In this document: piece by piece, positions 53,146 to 61,880 of the stretch
Layout: each line of letters starts with the position of its first letter
Numbering within the stretch: the first letter of the stretch is position 1
Assembly: GCF_002237595.1 (NCBI RefSeq)
Contig: NZ_CP022529.1
Span: 124,001-188,000 of the forward strand
Reading direction: 5' to 3'
DNA: 64,000 nucleotides
Source: Labrenzia sp. VG12
GTDB lineage: Bacteria; Pseudomonadota; Alphaproteobacteria; Rhizobiales; Stappiaceae
Made by a program: the position numbers and the translations under genes
Notes under the pieces: model-generated
Told to the model about the DNA's origin: nothing
Databases searched by the model: none
The model's input: only the letters and a program-made list of their open reading frames with translations

Positions 53146-53901
53146 ATGATTGATTTCATCTTAGCGGACCAGAACACGCCCTTTGCGGTTGCGCTCGGAC
53201 TGATGATCGCAATCGCGCTGGCGGAAGGTGTCGGCACGTTGATGGGGCTGGGGCTGTCGAGCCTGATCGACAGCCTGCTGCCGGAAGTCGATCTGCCGGA
53301 CGTGGACGTGCCGGATGTGGATGCACCGGATTTCGACGCGGACATCTCCGGCGGGGCGCTTCCCGCGGACCTGGAAGCGGTCGGTGCCGGCGCCGATTCC
53401 AGTGTCGCCGGTCCAGGCCTGTTCGGCCGGGTGCTTGGCTGGCTCTGCTTCGGCCGTGTGCCAGCGCTGATCATCTTCGTCCTGTTCCTGACGGGGTTCG
53501 GCCTTGCCGGTTACATCGTGCAAAGCCTGGTGCAATCGACTACCGGCTGGTTGTTGCCCGGTTTCGTGGCGTCCGGTGTCGCCTTTGCGGGCGCATTGCC
53601 CTTCACCAGAACCACCGCCCTGGGCCTGTCGAAAATCATGCCCAGGGACGAGAGCGACGCGGTTTCCAGAGCAACATTCGTTGGGCGCCCGGCGCTGATC
53701 GTCCAGGGCAATGCCCGCAAGGGGCTTCCTGCCCAGGCGCGCCTGCGCGATCCGACGGGTCAAAGCCACTATCTGCAGGTGGAGCCTGATATTGACGACG
53801 AGGTGCTTGAGCAGGGCACGGAGATCATCGTCGTGCGTCAGCTCGGGGCCACCTACACGGCGATCAGGAACACGAATGAAACTCTGTCCGGCGCCGGCTG
53901 A
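53146..53901 (+). CDS. YqiJ-like OB-fold membrane protein
   Basis: A 251-residue protein. Membrane helices are near residues 12-37 and two further helices near 100-150 (VPALIIFVLFLTGFGLAGYI). Between them is a loop rich in Val-Asp-Pro repeats (VDLPDVDVPDVDAPDFDADI). The C-terminal ~85 residues look like an NfeD/YqiJ OB-fold (ATFVGRPALIVQGNARKGLP, QVEPDIDDEVLEQGTEIIVV). YqiJ/NfeD proteins pair with flotillins in membrane microdomains. It is the middle gene of the pspA-yqiJ-yqiK operon. Confidence 0.88.
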   Translation: MIDFILADQNTPFAVALGLMIAIALAEGVGTLMGLGLSSLIDSLLPEVDLPDVDVPDVDAPDFDADISGGALPADLEAVGAGADSSVAGPGLFGRVLGWLCFGRVPALIIFVLFLTGFGLAGYIVQSLVQSTTGWLLPGFVASGVAFAGALPFTRTTALGLSKIMPRDESDAVSRATFVGRPALIVQGNARKGLPAQARLRDPTGQSHYLQVEPDIDDEVLEQGTEIIVVRQLGATYTAIRNTNETLSGAG

Positions 53902-53951
53902 CGGCCGGTGCCGGACACCAGAACTTTACAAAAACAAGCAGTAAGGAGTGC

Positions 53952-55802
53952 ATGGTTATGGACCAGATTGTTGGCATAGTCATACTCGTCGGCGTGGGCT
54001 TTATCGCCCTTCTCGCCATAGGTTTGATCATTTCCCGGCTGTATCGCCGGTCATCCAAGGAAGTCTCGTTTGTGCGGACCGGTTTCGGCGGTCAGCGGGT
54101 TGTCATGAATGGCGGCACGCTGGTCTTGCCGGTGCTGCATGACATCATCCCGGTCAACATGAACACGTTGCGCCTGGAGGTCCGCCGTTCCAACGAGCAG
54201 GCGCTCATCACCAAGGACCGCATGCGCGTTGATGTCCTGGCCGAGTTCTATGTCCGCGTACAGCCGACCATCGAGTCGATCGCCAATGCGGCGCAAACCC
54301 TCGGTCAGCGCACCATGAAACCGGAAGCCCTGCGGGAGCTGGTGGAAGGCAAGTTCGTCGATGCGCTCAGGGCCGTGGCCGCTGAAATGGCGATGGAGGA
54401 GCTGCACGAGCAGCGTGTAAACTTCGTGCAGAAGGTGCAGGCGGCCGTCTCCGAAGACATTCTGAAGAACGGTCTGGAACTGGAATCCGTTTCACTGACC
54501 GGACTCGATCAGACCAACCGCGAGTATTTCAATCCGGAAAATGCCTTTGATGCCGAAGGTCTGACCAAATTGACCCAGGCGATCGAGGAGCGTCGCAAGA
54601 AGCGCAACGACATCGAGCAGGAGACGGAGGTCCTGATCCGTCGAAAAAACCTCGAAGCGCAGCAGGAAAGTCTGCAGATCAGCCGGGACGAAGAATTCGC
54701 CAAGCTGGAACAGCAGCGCGAGGTGGAAATTCGCCGGGCCGAACAGACCTCGCTCATTGCAAAGCAGCAGGCTGAGCGCGAGCGTGAGGCGGAAGAAGCC
54801 AAGATCATGGCCCACCAGAAAGTGCGTCATGCGGGCATTGAGTCCGACCAGGCCGTTACCGAGCGTCAGATCGCCATGGACCAGCAGGTGCGGGAGCGCG
54901 AGATCGCCAAGGAGCGCAGCGTCGAGGCGGCCAATGTCGAGAAGCTGAAGCTGATCGAGCTGGCCGAGCAGGACCGTGACATCGCTGTTGCTGCCAAATC
55001 CCGCGAAAAGTCCGAGGCCGAGGCGGAAGCGGATGAAGCCCGCGCCATTGCCGCCCGTGCTGCCGAGCAGGTCGTCACGGCCCGTGACACGGAAGTCGCC
55101 GAGCGTGACAAGCAGATCGAGCTGATCGAGGCGCGCAAGGCAGCGGAAATGGAAGCTGTCGCGATTACGGTCGGTGCGGAAGCCCAGAAACAGGCTGCCG
55201 TCGATCAGGCCGAAGCGGTTCGCACTGCAGCCGAGGCCGAGGCCTCCAAGCTGCGTATCGAGGCGGAAGGTGCTTCTGAAGCCGACAAGCTGCGGGCGGC
55301 GGCTCAGCAGGCTGTCTACGAAGTGGAAGCGGCCGGTCAGCGTGCGATCAACGAGGCAGCCAATCTGCTGTCCGCGGATCAGATCGCCATGCAGGTGCGT
55401 ATCAAGCTTCTGGAGCAGCTGCCTGAGATCATTGCCGAAAGCGTCAAGCCGATGGAGCAGATCGACGGCATCAAGATCATCCAGGTCGATGGCATGACCG
55501 GTGGTGCGGCTGGCGCTTCCAACGGCGCACCGACCAACGGATCCGGCGGCAATCTCGCCGACCAGATGGTCTCTTCGGCCCTGAAATACCGCTCCCAGGC
55601 TCCGCTCCTGGACGCGATGATGAAGGAAGTCGGTCTGGACGGCTCGGGCCTGTCGGGTCTGACGGCCGGGCTTGGAAACGCGCCCTCCGTATCGGACGAG
55701 GAAGCTCCGGCCGCGGAGGAAGTTGTTGCTCCTACTCCCAGAGCGGCTGTTCCGGTCAAAGCGCCCAACGCAGATCCCGGCGAGAACTTCGCTGCGGATT
55801 GA
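53952..55802 (+). CDS. Flotillin family protein (YqiK-like)
   Basis: A 616-residue protein. An N-terminal membrane anchor (residues ~8-30) is followed by an SPFH/band-7 domain (SKEVSFVRTGFGGQRVVMNG, DRMRVDVLAEFYVRVQPTIE) and a very long Ala/Glu-rich flotillin coiled coil (~200-470). The C-terminal tail (SALKYRSQAPLLDAMMKEVG) is usual for YqiK, and a Pro/Ala-rich end follows. Flotillins scaffold membrane microdomains. GGAG lies 5 bases before the ATG. It closes the three-gene operon, and a strong hairpin follows. Confidence 0.94.
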   Translation: MVMDQIVGIVILVGVGFIALLAIGLIISRLYRRSSKEVSFVRTGFGGQRVVMNGGTLVLPVLHDIIPVNMNTLRLEVRRSNEQALITKDRMRVDVLAEFYVRVQPTIESIANAAQTLGQRTMKPEALRELVEGKFVDALRAVAAEMAMEELHEQRVNFVQKVQAAVSEDILKNGLELESVSLTGLDQTNREYFNPENAFDAEGLTKLTQAIEERRKKRNDIEQETEVLIRRKNLEAQQESLQISRDEEFAKLEQQREVEIRRAEQTSLIAKQQAEREREAEEAKIMAHQKVRHAGIESDQAVTERQIAMDQQVREREIAKERSVEAANVEKLKLIELAEQDRDIAVAAKSREKSEAEAEADEARAIAARAAEQVVTARDTEVAERDKQIELIEARKAAEMEAVAITVGAEAQKQAAVDQAEAVRTAAEAEASKLRIEAEGASEADKLRAAAQQAVYEVEAAGQRAINEAANLLSADQIAMQVRIKLLEQLPEIIAESVKPMEQIDGIKIIQVDGMTGGAAGASNGAPTNGSGGNLADQMVSSALKYRSQAPLLDAMMKEVGLDGSGLSGLTAGLGNAPSVSDEEAPAAEEVVAPTPRAAVPVKAPNADPGENFAAD

Positions 55803-55824
55803 CGGGTGGGGAACACGTAACGTT

Positions 55825-55848
55825 CCGGCCCGGCTTGCGCCGGGCCGG
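55825..55848 (+). terminator. Hairpin after the flotillin gene
   Basis: CCGGCCCGGC-TTGC-GCCGGGCCGG is a perfect 10-bp stem 22 bases past the flotillin stop. It lacks a T-run (TCTTG follows), so it may stop most, not all, transcripts before the duplicated-domain gene. Confidence 0.6.
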
Positions 55849-55916
55849 TCTTGCCGATGAACAGCCTCGGCACCGATATTTCATGACACATTCCTGGCAG
55901 AACAGTGAAATCAAGA

Positions 55917-57146
55917 ATGAGCTATGACAACAATTGGAGTGGCGGGGGAACAAAGGACAAGGGATTGACGGAAATCGCGGTCCTCCTTGTCCTTCTGGTC
56001 TTTGTCCTGTTCGGTCTTCTGTTCTATTTCTTCTATCTGAGAGTGAGTGATCTCGGCGAACAAAACGCTGTGCTTACCGAGCGGATCTCCGCACTTGAAA
56101 GCCGCCTGGAACGTTCGATCCCACCGGCGCCGGCTCATACCGAAAAATGGTCTCCGCCTGATCCTCAGCAACGGTCTGATGAGGAGCCCGAAGCCGCAAA
56201 GGCCACGCAAAAGGCCCCTTTTTCCAATTTGTCCGGTGTGACGCCCAAAAAGGTGGACACGCTCCGTGTCCGGCCGGATGGAAAGGTGATCGGCTCAACC
56301 CCAAAAGACGAAGGCGGGTCGGACCGCAAGGCGACACAGATGCAAGGTGCTCAGGCCCGGAAGGCGAGCCACACCGAGGTAGACATTGAAAAATGCTGGA
56401 GGGACAAGCAGATCGTTTTCTGCGATCTCGTCGTCTCGACACAGAGTGATGACAATCGGAAAATCGTGATCCACAACAAGGATAGTTTCGCTTCCGGCCA
56501 TGACCAGGCGACCTATCGTGTTTCTTCATTTCAGATCGGTGTGCTTGGTGACAGGAAACGTTTCAGATCAACGGCTTTTTTCAGCAGCAACATGCCTCTG
56601 CCGGTTCAATTTCAGTTCTATGGCGTTTCCGCCGACGTTGCCGTCTTCAAGACCGTTCAATTCAACATCGACGGCAGAACGTTCGCTTTTAAGGATCTGA
56701 AAATCGGCGAACCCGAGACGGCAGATCGGCAAACCGTGCAGACATCTGCCTCGGCTAAACGAAGCGCAGCCGGGCCCGTCCGTCACAAAATGACAACCGG
56801 TGCCATCACTGTGGATCTACAGCATTGCACGGCTCGAAAGAAGAAGGTGTTTTGTGACCTGAGGCTGACCAATCTGGGCCCTTCCGCGCGGCAGGTGGTC
56901 ATTTCGAAAGACAAGACCTTCGTGCGGTCCCAACGCAACACAGTCAGGAGATTTACCTCTTTTTCGCTCCTGGCGAGCGACGAGGTACATCACTACCACA
57001 CGAGAGCTTACCTCAAGAAAGGAAGGCCGCAGGTGGTGCGCTTCCATCTCTTCGATCCACTGCCGACGAATGCCGGTTACAAGTCGATGCAGTTCAACAT
57101 CGACGGGCAGACGATCGTGTTTGAGGACGTCGCCATCGGCAGTTGA
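55917..57146 (+). CDS. Membrane protein with a tandemly duplicated unknown domain
   Basis: A 409-residue protein. One membrane helix (~20-41, AVLLVLLVFVLFGLLFYFFY) is followed by a short coiled coil and a ~90-residue low-complexity linker. Two copies of the same ~110-residue domain follow, at ~154-264 and ~298-408. Both begin VD-[IL]-x-x-C, have VFCDL about 8 residues later (VFCDLVVSTQ and VFCDLRLTN), share F-x-S-F in the middle, and end QFNIDG followed by a phenylalanine-rich strand (TFAFKDLKIG and TIVFEDVAIG). The paired Cys could form a disulfide outside the inner membrane. No family is recognised. It follows the flotillin operon on the same strand. Confidence 0.8.
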   Translation: MSYDNNWSGGGTKDKGLTEIAVLLVLLVFVLFGLLFYFFYLRVSDLGEQNAVLTERISALESRLERSIPPAPAHTEKWSPPDPQQRSDEEPEAAKATQKAPFSNLSGVTPKKVDTLRVRPDGKVIGSTPKDEGGSDRKATQMQGAQARKASHTEVDIEKCWRDKQIVFCDLVVSTQSDDNRKIVIHNKDSFASGHDQATYRVSSFQIGVLGDRKRFRSTAFFSSNMPLPVQFQFYGVSADVAVFKTVQFNIDGRTFAFKDLKIGEPETADRQTVQTSASAKRSAAGPVRHKMTTGAITVDLQHCTARKKKVFCDLRLTNLGPSARQVVISKDKTFVRSQRNTVRRFTSFSLLASDEVHHYHTRAYLKKGRPQVVRFHLFDPLPTNAGYKSMQFNIDGQTIVFEDVAIGS

Positions 57147-57161
57147 GCTGCCTCAACTGCC
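57138..57161. terminator. Hairpin overlapping a stop codon between convergent genes
   Basis: GGCAGTTGAG-CTGC-CTCAACTGCC is a perfect 10-bp stem whose left arm contains the TGA stop of the duplicated-domain gene. It sits between convergent genes; no T-run on either side. Confidence 0.5.
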
Positions 57162-57192
57162 ATACCGGGCAAAGCGGGGCCCAGTGATGCCC

Positions 57193-58854
57193 CTAGTGAT
57201 GCCCCTTGTGATGCTGTAAGGCCCTGGCCGCTTCGACGGATTTGGACGCCTGGAAGCTTTCCGCTTCCGCCATCGCCCAATAGGTGGAATAGCCCGGTAT
57301 GTCATGGTCATCGCTCAGGAGGGCGTTTTTCTTGAGCCAGGGCAGGGCTGCGCTGGCCGGCAGGATCTCTCGCAAGCCCTCGCGCAGATAAAAGTGTTCC
57401 GGCTTGAAATCTTTCGGATGTTCGAAGCCGGCTGCGGCCGTGAAGTCTTTCAGCGCCTTGATAGTGTTGCGGTGGAAGTTGGCGACACGCTGGGACTTGT
57501 CCGGAACATCCAGTGCCTTCTGGCGCAGCGGGTCCTGGGTTGCAACGCCGGTCGGGCACTTGTTGGTGTGGCAGCTCTGCGACTGGATACAGCCGACGGC
57601 GAACATGAAGCCGCGGGCGGAATTGACCCAGTCGGCGCCGAGCGCCATGACGCCGGCAATATCAAAGGCGCTGATCAGCTTGCCGCTGGCACCGATCCGG
57701 ATGTCGTCACGCAGGCCCGTGCCGACCAGGCAATTGTGCACGAAGGTCAGGCCCTGGCGCAGCGGCGTTCCGAGGCGATTTGCGAACTCGACCGGGGCTG
57801 CCCCGGTGCCGCCCTCCGCGCCGTCGACGACGATGAAATCCGGCTTGATGCCTGTCTTCAGCATGGCCTTGACGATGGCCATGAACTCCCAGCGGTGGCC
57901 GATGCAGAGCTTGAAACCGACCGGCTTGCCGCCGGAAAGCCTGCGCAGTTCGGCAATGAAGTCGAGCAGTTCCAGTGGGGTGGAAAAGGCGGAGTGAGAC
58001 GACGGAGAGATGCAGTCCTTGCCGATCGGGATGCCGCGGGCCTCGGCGATTTCCTCCGTCACTTTCGGTCCTGGCAGCACACCACCATGGCCGGGTTTGG
58101 CGCCCTGGCTCATCTTGATTTCGATCATCTTGATCTGGGGATCTGCTGCCTGTTTCTGAAACTTCTCCGCGTCGAATGTGCCGTCCTCGGCCCGGCAGCC
58201 GAAATAGCCGCTGCCCAGTTCCCAGACGAGATCGCCGCCGCCTTCCCTGTGATAGCGCGAGACGCTGCCTTCTCCCGTGTCGTGATAGAAGCCGCCCACC
58301 TTTGCGCCCTTGTTGAGTGCCAAAATCGCGTTTCCGGACAGGGAGCCGAAACTCATGGCGGAGATGTTGTAGAGCGATGCCGAATAGGGCAGCTTGCAAT
58401 CCGGCCCGCCGATCGTCACGCGCATGTCGCCATCGGTATGCGGCCTCGGGCAGATGGAGTGGTTCACCCAGCCATAGGAGCCGTCGTAAACGTCGAGCTC
58501 GGTGCCGAAGGGCAGCACGTCCTCGATGTTCTTCGCGCGGTCGTAGACCATCGAGCGGCGCTCGCGGGAAAACGGGCGCCCATCCTGGTTGCTCTCGAAG
58601 AAATACTGGCGCAATTCCGGCCGGATCGCCTCAAACAGGAAGCGGAAATGTCCGGCAACCGGGTAATTGCGCAGAACCGCGTGACGCGTCTGGTGCGTAT
58701 CGATATAGCCGATGACCGACAACACGGCAAAGACCAGAAACGGCCAGAAAAAATGGATGTTCACGGCGAACATCAACACGAAAAACAGGAAGGTAAGTGC
58801 AAGGCAAAGCACAAAAACGGTATAGCGGGCAGGAAACAAGGGCCGGGCCTCCAT
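57193..58854 (-). CDS. FMN-binding glutamate-synthase-like protein
   Basis: A 553-residue protein. Two membrane helices lie at the N-terminus (~10-50), then a domain homologous to the FMN-binding core of the glutamate synthase large subunit: LYNISAMSFGSLSGNAILAL, GGDLVWELGSGYFGC, KMIEIKMSQGAKPGHGGVLP, FIVVDGAEGGTGAAPVEFAN, and the cluster C-x5-C-x4-C in GCIQSQSCHTNKCPTGVATQ that binds the 3Fe-4S centre. The amidotransferase domain is missing, so it is not a full glutamate synthase. Stand-alone copies like this are widespread and of unknown function. The C-terminus ends HHKGHH, encoded by a small GGGGCATCAC repeat. The ATG at 58854 directly follows a GTG. Confidence 0.9.
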   Translation of the reverse strand: MEARPLFPARYTVFVLCLALTFLFFVLMFAVNIHFFWPFLVFAVLSVIGYIDTHQTRHAVLRNYPVAGHFRFLFEAIRPELRQYFFESNQDGRPFSRERRSMVYDRAKNIEDVLPFGTELDVYDGSYGWVNHSICPRPHTDGDMRVTIGGPDCKLPYSASLYNISAMSFGSLSGNAILALNKGAKVGGFYHDTGEGSVSRYHREGGGDLVWELGSGYFGCRAEDGTFDAEKFQKQAADPQIKMIEIKMSQGAKPGHGGVLPGPKVTEEIAEARGIPIGKDCISPSSHSAFSTPLELLDFIAELRRLSGGKPVGFKLCIGHRWEFMAIVKAMLKTGIKPDFIVVDGAEGGTGAAPVEFANRLGTPLRQGLTFVHNCLVGTGLRDDIRIGASGKLISAFDIAGVMALGADWVNSARGFMFAVGCIQSQSCHTNKCPTGVATQDPLRQKALDVPDKSQRVANFHRNTIKALKDFTAAAGFEHPKDFKPEHFYLREGLREILPASAALPWLKKNALLSDDHDIPGYSTYWAMAEAESFQASKSVEAARALQHHKGHH

Positions 58855-58890
58855 CACTGGCTGATACCAATTTGTGTCAGGCCTGCGCCG

Positions 58891-58925
58891 AAAAGAAAAG
58901 GGTGATCGGTATCACCGATCACCCT
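58891..58925 (-). terminator. Rho-independent terminator of the VOC gene
   Basis: On the minus strand AGGGTGATCGGT-GAT-ACCGATCACCCT (perfect 12-bp stem) is followed by TTTTCTTTT, about 20 bases past the VOC stop codon. Confidence 0.93.
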
Positions 58926-58943
58926 GCCGAGCGCCCTGAGGGG

Positions 58944-59315
58944 TCAGCCCATGTGATGCACATTTAGCTTGTTGCCGTCCGGATCGCGGAAATAGGCGGC
59001 GTAAAAGCCGTTCTCCGCCCGCTGTCCCGGCTTGCCCTCGTCTGTTGCGCCGAGGGACATCGCCTTCTGGTAAACTGAGTCCACCTGGGCCCTGTCGCGG
59101 GCCGACAGGGCGACCATGACGCCATTGCCGACCGTTGCCGGCAACCCGTCAAAGGGAAGATGCACGGAAAAGGCGGGCGACTGATCATCGGTGCCCCAGA
59201 CGATGAAGTCGTCAAATTCCATGATTCTGCGGGCGTTCAGTCCTTTCAGAAGCGCGTCGTAAAATGCGGCGGACGCCTTGAGGTCGTTGGTTCCAAGTGA
59301 GGTGTATCCGATCAT
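58944..59315 (-). CDS. VOC superfamily protein (glyoxalase-like)
   Basis: A 123-residue protein with the paired beta-alpha-beta-beta-beta modules of the VOC fold: MIGYTSLGTNDLKASAAFYD at the start, FSVHLPF in the middle, and GFYAAYFRDPDGNKLNVHHM at the end, the common closing motif with a metal-ligand-type Glu replaced by Lys-Leu-Asn-Val-His. Functions range from lyases to drug-binding proteins; no substrate can be given. It is divergent from the frameshifted LysR gene, which may once have controlled it. Confidence 0.87.
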   Translation of the reverse strand: MIGYTSLGTNDLKASAAFYDALLKGLNARRIMEFDDFIVWGTDDQSPAFSVHLPFDGLPATVGNGVMVALSARDRAQVDSVYQKAMSLGATDEGKPGQRAENGFYAAYFRDPDGNKLNVHHMG

Positions 59316-59425
59316 GTTCAGTTCCTGGCTGGTTGCAGTGTGGTGCCGGCAACAGGGATCTAGCGACTTGCAGGATTGAAAAGAATAGTCAAAACTGGCG
59401 CGGTAATTTGCATAAGTGAAAATCC

Positions 59426-60297
59426 ATGGATTGGAATTATCTGCGCACCTTCCACGCCGTTTCGGAAACCGGCAGCCTGGCCCGGGCCGCCGAACGGCTG
59501 GGTATCAGTCACGCAACCGCCTTTCGTCACATGAAGGCCCTTGAAGCCGACCTTGGCGCGCGCTTGTTCGACAAGGTGCAAGGACGCTACAGCCTGACGG
59601 AGGCGGGGCGGAGATCCTCGGGCACGCACAAACCGTCGCAGCGGCCTTTGAGGACATCGAACGCAGCGGGTCGGGGGTGGACAGCCAGTTGAAAGGCCGT
59701 ATCCGCCTGACTGCGCCTGCAAGCTTTTCCTGCCGCTACCTGCCCGGTCTCCTGGAAGGGTTCCGAAAGGACTATCCAGACATCTCGGTGGAATTGTTGA
59801 CCTCCAACGAGGAACTCAACATGAGCCAGCGGGCGGCGGAGATCGCCCTGCGCGTCACCAATTCACCGCCAGATCATCTGATCGGCCGGAAACTGGCCGA
59901 TATACCATGGGGGTTTTATGCCAGCGCAGACTACCTGGAACGCAACGGGCGCCCCCTGCACCTGGCCGATCTCGGTCAGCACGACCTGATCGGTGCAACG
60001 GGGTCTCTGGCAAGGCGCGACGGCTTTGCCATGATTGATCGGGAGTACCGAACCGGGGTGGTTTGTCGCTGCGATGACCTTATGACCATGGCAGCATTTG
60101 CATCGCAGGGACTGGGACTGGCGCTTTTGCCCGCCGATGTTGCGTCGCAATCCTTGCAACGCGTTCTTGTGCTGGGCGATGTCCCCGCCAATCAGGTCTG
60201 GCTCCTGACGCATCCTGACCTTCGGAAGGTGGAACGCGTGCGCGCCCTGATGCAGTTTCTGACCCCGGCGATCAGGGACGCGTTTGAGCTCGACTGA
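59426..60297 (+). pseudogene. LysR family regulator interrupted by a frameshift
   Basis: Two overlapping frames together make a normal ~290-residue LysR protein. The first (from 59426) encodes the helix-turn-helix WNYLRTFHAVSETGSLARAA and LGARLFDKVQGRYSLTEAG, then loses homology. The second frame resumes with VDSQLKGRIRLTAPASFSCR and the full substrate-binding domain to 60297. Inserting one G in the run at 59605-59608 (GCGGGGCGG) restores EAG-AEILGH and a continuous protein. So this is a one-base deletion in a G-run, either a real inactivation, a phase-variable tract, or a sequencing error. It is divergent from the VOC gene. Confidence 0.85.
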
Positions 60298-60309
60298 AAT
60301 GGAGACTTT

Positions 60310-61605
60310 TCAGCCAATCGTCTGTCTTGAAACCAGGGACATCAATCGGTCAGCTGTTCCTGACGCTCCAGGTTCGGAGGTCATGATGGAGGCCGCTCGT
60401 TCGGCGCCTGCCCGGTAGTCGGACTGTTCCAGGGATTTGAGGGCTGCTGCGAGCAGGTCCGGTGTTATCTTCTTCTGCCGGATCGGGGCAGGGCCGGCGC
60501 CAATCTTGTGGATCTGCTGGCCCCAGAAGGGCTGATCACCGAAGACCGGACAGATGAGGGACGGCTTGCCCCAGCGGGCGGCTTCATGTGTGGTGCCGGC
60601 GCCGCCGTGATGAACGACCGCACTACATTTTGGAAACAGCCAGCTGTGCGGCGCCTTTTCAAGTAGAAACACGCGCTCGGATATGCCGTCTGGCAGCTCC
60701 CCCGCTGTCAGCCCGCCCCAGCCGCTGGCAAGGATGGCCCGCTGCCCGGTCAGCCTGAGTGACGCCAGGATGTTATCCGTCAGCCGTTCAGGGTCCTTGC
60801 TGGGCATGGACCCGAAGCCGAGATAGAGCGGAGAGGGACCGTCCGCCAGAAACCGGGCCAGTGGTTTCGGTGGCTGATAGGTCTCATCCGGCTCGGTGAA
60901 CCAGTAACCGCAGGTCCAGGCTTCTGGCGGCCAGTCCTCAGGAACCGGAACAAGGGCGCGGGAAAATCCCTGCAGGGAAAGCGGTGTGCTGCCATCAGGC
61001 ATGTGGCCGTCTATCAGGGGGGCCGGATTGGCATATTCCTCCTCCGCAGCCGCCTTGACGGGCTTGATCAGGGGAGCAAGTCCCGCCTTCATCAGGAACC
61101 GTCCGGCACCGAAAGTCAGCCGGTTGAGCGTGCGTCCGAGATCCGGCAGGCCGAACAACGGCAGGGGAAAGTCGCCTGTTGGGGCCGTGACCGGTTGCAA
61201 TGCGGTAGGAAGAGCCGGAACTTTCAGCCGCCGGCCGACCAGCGTCATCAGCGTGGCTTTGAGATTGAACAGGATCAGATCCGGCTGTTCCTCAAGCCCG
61301 ATCTCCCACAGGCGCCAGGCAACGTGCTTCTGCAGGTCGAGATTCTGCCGCGCGGCCCTGATCTTGCCTTTGAACGTGAAAAGTGCGGCTTGCACGTCCT
61401 TGTCCTGGAGGAGGGTCTGGTAATTGATCGGCACTGGGCGTGATGTCGCGCCCGCGGCCGCAATCATGTCGTCAAAGCCTTCGCCCGTGGTCACCACGAC
61501 GTCGGCCCCGCGCGCAACAAGCTCCTTTGCGAGAGCCACATAAGGTTGAACGTCGCCACGTGTGCCGAGCGATGCAATCAGGATCTTTGGAGAAGTGTGT
61601 GTCAT
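60310..61605 (-). CDS. UGT-type glycosyltransferase (GT1/MGT-like)
   Basis: A 431-residue protein. The N-terminal half starts KILIASLGTRGDVQPYVALA, the acceptor domain start of sterol-glucosyltransferase/MGT-like enzymes. The C-terminal half has SPLYLGFGSMPSKDPERLTD and the donor-binding motif VHHGGAGTTHEAARWGKPSL followed by GDQPFWGQQIH. It should transfer a sugar from a nucleotide-sugar to a lipid, sterol-like or small hydrophobic acceptor in the cytosol. It converges with the frameshifted LysR gene 12 bases away. Confidence 0.92.
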   Translation of the reverse strand: MTHTSPKILIASLGTRGDVQPYVALAKELVARGADVVVTTGEGFDDMIAAAGATSRPVPINYQTLLQDKDVQAALFTFKGKIRAARQNLDLQKHVAWRLWEIGLEEQPDLILFNLKATLMTLVGRRLKVPALPTALQPVTAPTGDFPLPLFGLPDLGRTLNRLTFGAGRFLMKAGLAPLIKPVKAAAEEEYANPAPLIDGHMPDGSTPLSLQGFSRALVPVPEDWPPEAWTCGYWFTEPDETYQPPKPLARFLADGPSPLYLGFGSMPSKDPERLTDNILASLRLTGQRAILASGWGGLTAGELPDGISERVFLLEKAPHSWLFPKCSAVVHHGGAGTTHEAARWGKPSLICPVFGDQPFWGQQIHKIGAGPAPIRQKKITPDLLAAALKSLEQSDYRAGAERAASIMTSEPGASGTADRLMSLVSRQTIG

Positions 61606-61880
61606 GGAAAGGATGTGTCCGGAAATGATTGCCTAAAGGTGGTTCCGGACCGAAGCGATTGCAACCGAAGTCCTGATTTCAAGGGAAACAGCGCGAACCT
61701 TGAGCCGCTGGCTATTCTGTGCGTGAAACCCATTGAACAGGTGTTCGGCCGAACAACGCGTCTCTTGCGCGCATAGGGCGTGTTTTCTGTGGCACTCTGT
61801 CGGTTTCTACCCTTGGCGAGTGGTTTTTTAACATGACCTTGCCTTAACTGGCTGGCGGGTTGACCATTAGACGGCGGGTT

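Noticed and set aside
57304..58905. Rightward open frame of 533 codons opposite the FMN enzyme
   Set aside because: The minus strand carries the FMN and Fe-S motifs; this is a shadow.
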